Positions 1 through 8,026 of a stretch of 30,326 nt of DNA are shown piece after piece. The notes below the pieces were generated by a model. The model was not told the DNA's origin and did no database searches. It was given only the letters and a program-made list of their open reading frames with translations. Made by a program: the position numbers and the translations under genes. The DNA lies in assembly GCA_001953115.1 (NCBI GenBank), contig LSSL01002838.1:1-30326 (forward strand), in the 5' to 3' direction. Source of the stretch: Smittium mucronatum. Taxonomy: Eukaryota > Kickxellomycota > Harpellomycetes > Harpellales > Legeriomycetaceae. How positions within the stretch are numbered: position 1 is the stretch's first letter; every line of letters begins with the position of its first letter.

Positions 1-476
1 AGGAGCTTTCCAACTATCCCCAACCGGGATTCATTGAAATTCATCAAATTTGGATTTATTGTACAATAATGGCAGTGAAAGTATTTATAAAACTTATTAT
101 TCCGGTTATTGATATAGGGGTTTAGTTTTAATAACCAGCTTAAAGTATTAATGGGTAAGAAAATTTAGACATTGTTTGTTTTTTAAAGAGGGTTTTTTAA
201 AGGATTTGCAAGTACGTTTGGAATGGAAATAATGTTTATAATTACAATTTATTTAAAGAGAACAAGAAATAACGAATAAAAAGTAAACCTCTAAATATCT
301 CACTCTTTTACATGTCATATACCAAATTTAAGGAATAAAAGAAATGGCAAGTTTTGAATAATCCATTTTAGTTTTTTTGATGAAATGGACTGAAAATAGA
401 GTGGTAGAAGCAGGTTGAAAAGAGTGGAAAAGAATGAGATGAGATAAGGAGGGTAGAGGTTATGAAACAGATAGAA
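1..476. other. 3' flank of the pacC-like gene
   Basis: No gene is visible here. It should hold the 3' UTR and the end of the minus-strand transcript. AATAAA-type hexamers on the minus strand (TTTATT on +) lie at 248-253 and 55-60, about 225 and 420 nt after the stop codon. They are plausible poly(A) signals but common by chance at this base composition. Confidence 0.4.
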
Positions 477-3107
477 TTATCTGGAAAGAAGATATAGGGC
501 ATTGATCCGGGCCAACAAAGCGTAAGCGGCCTTTGGATCGACTTTGGTATATTTCGAGGATTGAACTGATTTGACATCAGTATTAGAATCAAGACTAGTA
601 TCTTTTAGATTGTTTGGTTGGTGGGAATCGGGAGAGCTTTCTGGAACAGATGAAGAAGACTTGGTAGGAAGAGGAGTAAGGTCATTTGAGATTTCAAGTG
701 ATTTGAAGCTATCAACGATGCCGAGGAGACCGCTGTACCCATCAATGGCAGACATTGATTCATTAACAGGTTTTGAGAAATCGAATTCAGAATCAACTTG
801 GTGGTCGTCGTTGTAAGAGCTGGAAGGAGAAATTTGAGGAGATGGAATTGAATCAGTATTTTGCTGAGTTAGAACCTGCAGACTGTTGAAAGATTTCTGT
901 TGGATACCCATATTCTTGAAAGAGAAAGTATTTTGGGGATGATTTTGGATAGATTGCTGGAAGTTATTGTGTCTGATAGCCAGTGGTCTAGAGACGTATT
1001 GAGCATTTGGTTGTAAATTAAAGCTCGGGTTAAATGCAAGACTATTATTAGGAACGATTTGGGAATTGGACAGAGTATTGTGGTAAACTGGTTGGGCTTG
1101 AGGAAGTCCAGACATTTTGGTGTTGTTGAGAAGAGTTGCTGGGGATTCTCCAATGATGTTGATTTTGGGAACTGGAACTGATGTTTGAGAGTAGACATTA
1201 TTGGTATCAAGATTGTTCCTGACTTTAGAGTCAGCGACTTGAAGTTCCTGGAGTCTTTTTATTTGGTTAGGGGTAAGGTTGATACCGATGCTGCTTGCGG
1301 CATTCAAGAATTGATTGTACAAGAGACTTTTATTGTTGGAAGAAGGAAGGGAGGGAGAAGAAGAGTTCATCAAGCTATCGACGGTGTAATGGTGATCGCC
1401 AATAGATAGTTGAGGGCTAATATCAGTGATGTTGTTGGGGGAATGGGCAGGAACAGAATTATTGGGCTGAATTTGGTAGGAGTAGGGATCAGTGTGCAGA
1501 AGATTGTTCTGGAAGGATTTAATTGGATTAGAGGCATTGAAGGAAACGTTGTTTGGTTGGGTCTGGTTAAGAGAGTTGGTATCGTAAATAGAGCCAGAAC
1601 TGAGAAGAGTACTTGAAGGTTTAGACAAGTTATCAGCGGGTAAAGAGGGATTGTAGAGAGATTGAGAGAATAAGAGATCAGGGGAGACGGAAGGATATCC
1701 AGAAGAGTTGGTAGAAGGAACGTCACTATCAAGAAGGGTACTGGAAGCGATATCAAGGTTGAAAGGGGAGGGGATTGAAGCGGTAAGGCTGGGCAAGGAA
1801 GAATCGTTGATATCGCGGTACTGCAAAGAAGAGTATAAGGACTGATATTCGGAGGGAGGTAATAGGGTTTGAGAGGTATTGTTTGAACTAGAGTTGTGGA
1901 CAGGGATGACATTTAAGGAGTTCATGTCAGGAAGCAATTGAGGGTACGAGGAATCATCCTTGGAGGAGGAGTAGTAGTCGATATTGGAAGGGGTAGTGGG
2001 CAACAAGGAGCTGTAACTGACATCGTTGTTGAAGAGAGGAGTGGTATTGTTATTAATGAGGAAATTGTCACCAAGAGGATCAGAACCATTAATCTGGGAG
2101 ATCAAATTATCAAAAAGCAAACTGTCGTCGGATAAGGTTGGAGTGGGACTGGGAGAACTGGAGAAAATAGAGTCAGAAAAGAAATTGGGAGGAGAACTAA
2201 CGGGTTCTTTGAGGTCGGGGAAGAGTTTCAAAAAACCTTGGTTTAAATAGAATAGATTTTCTTGTAAGGCCAAGGAATCGGGAAGTTTAGTGATTTGATT
2301 TGGATCAGTCATCAAAAGCTGATTAAGGGAATCGAGAAATTCGTCTTTATCTAAAGGAGAGGAGAATGTAAATGCATTGAAGAGAAATTATTTCGTAAAA
2401 AAAAACGGAAAGAAAGAGCGAGAAGGAATGGACTTACCATTTTCTCTAAAATCTTTGGTGCAGAATCTCTTCATGGAGTCAGAAATGGAATCGATCTTTT
2501 GAGAGAAAGAGATGTTTTGATCGTGGTAGGGGGGGAGGGAAGATTGAGTAGCGGAGAGAGGCTGGACAAAACTGGGAGCAGAGACCGGATCGTTCGCAAA
2601 ACCTAAAACATAATGTAAAAAAAAACACAATTTATTTATAAAAGAGAAACAACAGAATTGGGAATATAAAGACAGGAGAAAAAAAGAGATGTTATCGAGG
2701 GGTAATAAATAAGGAAATTAGGAGGACAAGTCCATACCTCTTTTCAAGGTAGATTTGGGAAGAAGGGTGGAATTGTTTTCAAGGGACGGAATAGAGGTTT
2801 GGGAATGAGTATTGGGATCGGGGTTGTCAGGGGAGTGAATTTTAGAGTGCTTTTTGAGGTCGTGGACCCACTTGAAGGATTTATTGCATTGGGAGCACTT
2901 GAATTGCTTGAGGTTGACGTGGACACGGAGATGGGAGGTGATATGGTCGCGCTTTGTAGTTTTTACAGAACAGTTGAGCCAGTGGCATTCGAGATTCAAG
3001 TTACCAGTAGATTTCCAGCCGACGTGGGCGTTTGTTAAATGGGTGTAGAGGTCTTCGTCGTTGGGGAAGGGACCCTCAGTACAATCTTTCCATTTACAGG
3101 GCAACAT
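477..3107 (-). CDS. pacC: PacC/Rim101-like ambient-pH zinc-finger transcription factor, 3 exons
   Basis: Exons run 3107-2738, 2602-2438 and 2350-477 (TAA). Each junction is phase 1, and the spliced product is 802 residues. Three C2H2 fingers sit at the extreme N-terminus: C4/C9/H23/H28, C41/C46/H59/H63 and C71/C74/H87/H91. The paired Trp (W6, W43) and the [15 protein letters not shown] stretch are family signatures. In PacC/Rim101, finger 1 packs on finger 2, and fingers 2 and 3 bind GCCARG in the nucleus. A segment in exon 2 ([11 protein letters not shown]) recalls the conserved helix after the fingers. Residues 314-317 are YPQL, a match to the YPX(L/I) motif that recruits PalA/Rim20 for proteolytic activation; YPSV lies at 397-400. 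The rest is Ser/Asn/Pro-rich and probably disordered. Oddities: finger 3 reads [10 protein letters not shown] where relatives have FKRPQDLKKH, HVGWKST replaces HVGRKST, and little precedes finger 1. An upstream exon is possible: the frame stays open for about 36 nt above the ATG with no other Met. The gene is certain; orthologue versus paralogue is not. Confidence 0.93.
2351..2437 (-). other. Intron 2 of the pacC-like gene (87 nt)
   Basis: The donor is ATG|GTAAGT, an exact match to the common fungal donor. The acceptor is CTCCTTTAG|ATAAAG, after a pyrimidine-rich stretch. The junction is phase 1, giving ..[13 protein letters not shown].., which continues openly into the long exon 3. This makes the third exon start at 2350 rather than at an internal Met at about 2312. 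Confidence 0.85.
2603..2737 (-). other. Intron 1 of the pacC-like gene (135 nt)
   Basis: The donor is GAG|GTATGG and the acceptor TTTTAG|GTTTTG on the minus strand, with T-rich tracts before the acceptor. Removing it joins G|GT to the same Gly-Phe reading (..LKRG-FANDP..) with no frame change. The intron separates the zinc-finger exon from the regulatory tail. Unspliced, the protein would stop six codons past the donor at a TAA. Confidence 0.85.
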
Positions 3108-3156
3108 AAAGAGTAGTAAGTAGACGTAGTGTTTTATAAACTAAAAAGAGGGAGAA

Positions 3157-3162
3157 CTTGGC
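3157..3162 (-). promoter_or_regulatory. Promoter-proximal PacC-type site GCCAAG
   Basis: CTTGGC on + is GCCAAG on the coding strand, an exact match to the PacC/Rim101 core GCCARG. It is 50 bp upstream of the start codon and downstream of the better TATA-like box. In that position a bound protein could plausibly affect initiation or block the start region. Confidence 0.45.
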
Positions 3163-3190
3163 CTTTTTTTTTACTGATGAGGTGGGATGT

Positions 3191-3197
3191 TTTTATA
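3191..3197 (-). promoter_or_regulatory. TATA-like box of the pacC-like gene
   Basis: TATAAAA reads on the minus strand about 85-90 bp before the ATG at 3107. A second TATAAAA lies only about 25-30 bp before the ATG, too close for a normal leader. Assigned from motif and distance only. Confidence 0.35.
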
Positions 3198-3397
3198 AAG
3201 ATAATGTAGTAGATGAGAAATGTTATAAACGGAACAAAATAAAAGGAAAAGAGTTGCAGAATTGGGAAATTTAGATGATAAAAAAAAGCACACTAAATAT
3301 GGATATGGTTAATAATCTAAATAGGAGTTCTCATTAAGCACATTTATATAAGTTTGGGTAGAGATTGGGGGAATGGAGTTGGCGATTACGGTTTTGG

Positions 3398-3566
3398 CCA
3401 ATGTAGACGCCCATTTAGTTCGCCTATTGAAGAGACCTTATTATGTGCAAATTAGCCTTTTATTCGACCTTGGCATTTTCCTTGACCATCTACAAAAACC
3501 AATTGGGATGCTAGATGAAACTGTGGATGATAGTACTGGCTTGCAGTGAGCCAAGTATCCAATTGG
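3398..3566. promoter_or_regulatory. CCAAT boxes, including two copies of the palindrome CCAATTGG
   Basis: A CCAAT box is at 3398-3402. CCAATTGG, which reads as CCAAT on both strands, occurs at 3499-3506 and 3559-3566, exactly 60 bp apart, with a GCCAAG site between them. In fungi such boxes are bound by the HAP/CBF complex. The function here is inferred from sequence alone. Confidence 0.35.
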
Positions 3567-3852
3567 TACTTTTTATGGAACGGAATATATAATACACTTT
3601 ATTTTTTTAGGTCAGACTAAAAAAAATAAAAGAATCCAACGAATCGATGGGGATTGCTGGATGTGGTTAATTCTCTTTAGGTCTAAATTCAGCAAAAAAA
3701 GAAAAGGGGTTTACTGTATGGAACGATGAGACCTTTTTTCATTATATACAGTGAATAGCATAGGGGAAAGGGCACGCCAAAAAAAGGTGTGGTGTATTAT
3801 TTGACTTGGCTGATACGATTGGATGCATCAGGGGAATAGAGTATGGGACGAA

Positions 3853-3887
3853 GGGGGTGAAGGGGAGGGGGAGGGAGGGGAGAGGGG
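3853..3887 (+). other. G-quadruplex-type run (six G-tracts)
   Basis: Six tracts of 3-5 G (3853-3857, 3862-3865, 3867-3871, 3873-3875, 3877-3880, 3884-3887) are separated by 1-4 nt. This meets the usual G3+N1-7 pattern with two tracts to spare. It lies about 750 bp upstream of the pacC start, with the G-rich strand being the template for pacC transcription. Confidence 0.6.
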
Positions 3888-4053
3888 ATTGAACCAAGGC
3901 AAACTTTCCAAGCAAGTACTGAGAATAGGGAAAGAAATAAAAAGAAGGCAGTAATTCGAAGCCGAGTCAATAAAGTAAAAGCTGTCTTTGATTATTAGAT
4001 TTCCTAAACAAAACCTCAAAGCCTTGAGAACAACCCCCTCTTTCTTTGATGCC

Positions 4054-4075
4054 GGGGGCTGGGAGGGTAGGAGGG
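4054..4075 (+). other. Second G-quadruplex-type run (four G-tracts)
   Basis: Tracts GGGGG (4054-4058), GGG (4061-4063), GGG (4065-4067) and GGG (4073-4075) are separated by loops of 2, 1 and 5 nt. It lies on the same strand as the run 170 bp away and 13 bp from the GCCAAG at 4088. Confidence 0.55.
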
Positions 4076-4155
4076 CAAGGTACGGCTGCCAAGTGGATGA
4101 TTGGCAGGAATAGACCTGTTTTGGAGTGACACTCTTTATTTTTTCCATTCACCTG

Positions 4156-4181
4156 ATTCGATTGGTATTTTCCAATCGAAT
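4156..4181. repeat. 10-bp perfect inverted repeat with opposed CCAAT boxes
   Basis: ATTCGATTGG at 4156-4165 and its exact reverse complement CCAATCGAAT at 4172-4181 flank a 6-nt TATTTT loop. Each arm contains a CCAAT box, so this may be a bound dyad rather than an RNA hairpin. Confidence 0.55.
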
Positions 4182-4442
4182 ATATTTCGTCTCGTAAAAC
4201 AGCGATTTGCCAAAACCAGGCAATCTACTATTTCCACTAATCAAGGCAATTTATAGGTGGGATATTTCCTGGAACGAATACCGCGTATTACAAATTTATA
4301 GCATTTATTGATCAAACTTTTTATTTATCATTGCCATTCTAATTGGACTAGTATAAATTGATAATAGCGTTAAGGCCGAAACAGTCGGTGTAGATTAAAA
4401 GATTACGTAATTTACATTTTGATTTTGTTTTTATTTTATGCC

Positions 4443-4614
4443 TTAACCCTTTCCGGGCTCAAATTTGTGCCTCATTCCTATATGTGGGAATTAATAATTT
4501 CAATTGGTTTAAACTATTCACCAGACCAATGGCATATAAATGATATTTACATAGCGATGTCATTAGACTAAGAGTGGGTGTCATTTTTTGCACCATCGGC
4601 CCTAAAAGGGTTAA
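4443..4614. mobile_element. Candidate piggyBac-type MITE (164 bp between TTAA sites)
   Basis: TTAA at 4443-4446 and at 4611-4614 bracket ends that are imperfect inverted repeats. The left end reads CCCTTTCCGGGC. The right end, reverse-complemented, reads CCCTTTTAGGGC (10 of 12 identical). TTAA duplication with CCCTTT-type termini is the hallmark of piggyBac elements. The interior has no reading frame, so it would be non-autonomous. There is only one copy in this window, and TTAA is common in AT-rich DNA, so confidence is moderate. Confidence 0.45.
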
Positions 4615-4760
4615 AGAGGAAGAAAATACCGAAGAGATTATTTTTTTTTAGATAAAAAAAACGCGAGATTGTAAATTAGAAAAATCGCCTCGGCGATTAA
4701 AATCATCATGATTTTAGAAAAAAGGGGAAGGAAGAGGGAGGCTGATTTTTCCAAGGCAAG

Positions 4761-4960
4761 ATGATGTTCAATCGAAAATCATCCCAACTAAAACTAACAA
4801 CACAGGGTATCCATTCACCTTCACTTTCAGCTCCCGTCCAGCCCAATTAGTCTTTATCTTCATTTGATCATTCTCAATCTGAAGATTTGTCCGCAATATT
4901 GGTATTTTTGCGGCCTTTTAAGAGCATGAGGGGTTTTTTTTTCAAGGTACTGATTGCTAC
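4761..4960 (+). pseudogene. Possible broken coding remnant or first exon, unidentified
   Basis: From the ATG at 4761 the + frame reads 29 residues (MMFNRKSSQLKL..SAPVQPN) to a TAG at 4848-4850. It then stays open in the same frame (SLSSFDHSQSEDLSAIL..) to about 5000. The residues look like an ordinary Ser/Gln-rich fungal N-terminus rather than translated low-complexity DNA. A CAG to TAG change would account for the stop. A GTATTT just after the second segment could be a donor site. No domain is recognised and no later exons could be joined. It starts where strand composition flips, which would suit a transcript diverging from pacC. Confidence 0.2.
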
Positions 4961-6083
4961 TTGGAATTTGATAATAATAGAGATTTATACATTAGTCCAA
5001 GGATAAAAGTGAAGTCATGAAAAGTCTTGGCCAATTTCATTTAAACCAAAAAAACTTTCCTTTGTTTACATTCCTTGGAAATGAACTCTGATTATTTCCC
5101 TCTTTTTCTTTTACAGAGGATTTTGATAATAGCCACCTTCTTTTCGCAGTATTGAAAAGGCATTCGCAATTATATGTTTCCCTCTTATCTTTCATAGATG
5201 GATTTGTACACTTTTGAAAAGTCAAACAATGAATCCGTTTTTTTTTTTATATACTGTTATTACACTAGTTGCTGAACAAGTCTAGTGCTTGATTCCCCCT
5301 CCTTTCCCCCAATGGTACCTTCTAGCGAAACCAGTGCTAGTTCCATCCATTAATTTTGCTCTTATATTGTGCGATAATCTGTCCTTTTCTCATTATATAA
5401 TATTTGCAATCGAAAATCTAACCTAATCAAGTATCGTCTCTACTGATTGATAATTAATCGGTTAATCGATTTTTACTCTTATGAAAAATTGGTTACATGA
5501 TTAATAAAACCATTCTTGGATTTATTCCTGCTTTTTTCAAAGAAAAAAAAACGGGGCTAGTAATAGACTCGAAAAAAAAATAGCTCATTTATTTTTCTCG
5601 AAAAAAAATAACCCAATTGCGAGTGTGTTTTTCCTTTTTTCACATTATTTATAGAAATTAGCCTTTTTTTAGCGAGTATACCTATTGTCCCCATGGATTC
5701 GATTCGTTTAAAAACTCCCTGTTTTTTTTCTCTTCGTTATGATGGATTTTCAGTTGGTTTTATTTGCCAGTTAAGGAGCTAAAAAAAAAAGGAACGAGAT
5801 GAGGGCTATTATTTCGGACCTTTTTTTTTCTCCACCCAGACAGAATACTTGGAATAAGACTTGGTTCTAGACTTTTAAATGTTCCAATGTACCGAAAAGA
5901 ATTTTATTTTTAATAGAGGGTTAAAGAGACGTTAATGAATTCTATAGTTTTTGATTAACCCGTCTTGAATTAAACAACTTTTTATTTTTATTTTTACTTT
6001 TTGGGAATTTTAGTTTGTTGGGAAATTTTTGGGTGGTAATCAGAAGGAACCCCATCCTCTTTTTTTTATATTCAGGTATCAAA

Positions 6084-6100
6084 CCCCCCCCCCCCCCCCC
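6084..6100 (+). repeat. Poly-C tract, 17 nt, followed by A8
   Basis: An uninterrupted run of 17 C is followed directly by 8 A. It is the longest C run in the window. Its length may be uncertain, since such runs are prone to sequencing and assembly error. Confidence 0.85.
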
Positions 6101-7904
6101 AAAAAAAAGAAAAGTTGAATCTCAAGCCATTTTAAAACAAAAAGTTTCGAATATGAAAAAGTGGGAAGTTTGGTGTCCCCTATTTAATTAAAATGGCAAA
6201 TATTTTCATCCTCTCGACAAACAGAAAAACACTGGTTCGTTCATTCGAAACCTTGGAAGAAAAAAACAAAATTTTCCTCCATAATCTTTCTAGTTGCTAT
6301 ATGTAATTTAAAACTTTCCGATGCAATTATGCAAATTTTTGATTTTTTTTTAGCATCTCTAAAGTTAATAGTAATAAGTATATTTATTGGGTCCTATTGC
6401 TGTTATTTTTTTAAAAAAATTATTTGAAAACAATATTACACGTTTAGATTCTTTAGTTGCACAAATTTACAGATATTATAGGGTTTTTTAGGAGATGAAA
6501 ATAAAAAGAATACAGGACGAGTTGGATAAACCAGATCCCTTTTCCTTTTCTCAAAAATTTATCAGAGTTTTTTTTAAAAAAAGAGGAATTAAATTTATAT
6601 TTACAAAAACATGAAAAAAGAAAAAAGTTGAAATATCCTTTCCCCACTCTTCCCCCGACTAAATAAAGTATTTGTAAAATGAATGTTTTTTTTACCTCTA
6701 GGTTTTAATATCGAACTCCTTTGAATAAAATTTCATAATCATTTTTTTCGAGAATTGGATATTTAAAATCGAGATTAATCGGTTCTCTTCCACAATTGAT
6801 TGATATTAATTACTTTATCTAAAATATCCTCTCTTTTTTTGTACTCTTGACATTACTGTCCAGTTCACTCTTCTTTTTTCTTTTTTAGTAGTTGGCTCCA
6901 CTTGTTCACAACAAGAATAAAGTCATTTACACTCTTTTCTATTTCAAATGCTAGTGTGTACCGCTAATAACGTTTCTTCTAATCCTTTCTCTTGCCAACA
7001 AAAAACATTAGGGAATAAGACTTTTCACATTTCAAATAAAAATATTATTATTTTCAATACCCATTCTAAATCAGTGCTAGTGGATCCAATATAAAATTCT
7101 CCCTTTCCTAAAACCAAAAGAATTGATCCATAACCCACTTTTCATTCAAAATAGTGTGATCTTATTCTTTTTCATGTTTGAGTACAGTTATAAATTGGTT
7201 TCCAACTAGTAGTTTAGAGTATCAAGAGAATATATATTTTTCAATCCAATCAATTATATGTTCTATAAACGTATTTTAATCGAAAAAAAAAAAACATTCT
7301 ATATCCGGCCCAAAAAAAACCCATAATCCGCTAAACTCATCAACTAAAAAAAAGGGAGAGAATATACGCAATCGGTATGTGGTATTTATAAGTAAAAAAA
7401 AAAAAAAATTATTTTTTTATATGTGCTGCACTTTTTCAACTCAAGTTTACTCTTCTGTTACCAGAATGATTAATGTGAGTTTATAGATTATTTTCACCAA
7501 ATCCTTAAAAAAATCATGGGCATTTACTTTGCAAGAAACGCATTCTTTTAAAAGAAAATCGGTGTAATTTGAATGAAATTTATCCATACATATCCATCAA
7601 TTTGGTTTAGCTAAAATATATCCATTTAATCCAATCAGCTCGTCTCTTTAACACAATATTCTATAAACCGGTTCATCCAATAATAACCGCATATTCAACC
7701 CCCTCCCCCCTCCCAAAAAGGTTGGGTTTTTTTAAAAATTATCTATAAAAAAACAAATAAAAACTATTGCGTTGATATATGAATCCCTGCCCCCACCCTA
7801 AATGAAGGGGTTTATTTTTTGTTTATTTATGTACGTAATGTTACCCGAAATATATTTGATTTAATAATTATGATGTTTAAACGTATCTTTTCATAAACGC
7901 GTAT

Positions 7905-7924
7905 CCCCCCTTGCCCCCCCCCCC
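7905..7924 (+). repeat. C-rich tract (C6, TTG, C11)
   Basis: Six C at 7905-7910 and eleven C at 7914-7924 are separated by TTG. Similar C-rich clusters lie at about 7700-7715 and 7786-7800. They are the last GC-rich sequence before the AT desert. Confidence 0.8.
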
Positions 7925-8002
7925 AATTTCATATTTAAATCCTTTTTAATCTCTCTAAAAGTATATTCAATTTATAATTATTTTTATTTTACCCCACATT
8001 TA

Positions 8003-8026
8003 ATATATATATATATATATATATAT
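8003..8026. repeat. (AT)12 microsatellite at the edge of the AT desert
   Basis: Twelve perfect AT units. It sits where the C-rich tracts stop and the sustained AT-rich block begins. Confidence 0.85.

Larger units (their letters stand above)
3469..4093. promoter_or_regulatory. Cluster of four further GCCAAG hexamers upstream of pacC
   Basis: Exact GCCAAG occurs at 3469-3474 (-), 3550-3555 (+), 3805-3810 (-) and 4088-4093 (+). With the proximal site, that makes five within about 950 bp. From local base composition I estimate roughly 0.3 expected on both strands, so the enrichment is clear. PacC binds GCCARG in its own and target promoters in Aspergillus. The inference here is autoregulation. 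A lone further match is at 5026-5031. Confidence 0.5.
3108..4442. other. Upstream intergenic region of pacC, no gene seen
   Basis: This stretch has moderate GC and a + strand rich in G and A. It contains the regulatory motifs listed separately. A 106-codon minus-strand open frame at 3828-4148 is discounted because its Pro/Ser end simply reads the G-rich runs from the other strand. No homology or splice structure was seen. Part of this stretch may be the 5' leader of the pacC transcript. Confidence 0.6.

Noticed and set aside
3828..4148. 106-codon minus-strand open frame
   Set aside because: Its Pro/Ser-rich end is the complement of the G-runs, it has no splice partner or recognisable motif, and it overlaps the dense regulatory motifs.
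5037..5225. 62-codon minus-strand open frame
   Set aside because: No ATG at the given start, no recognisable motif, short length and homopolymer-rich surroundings.
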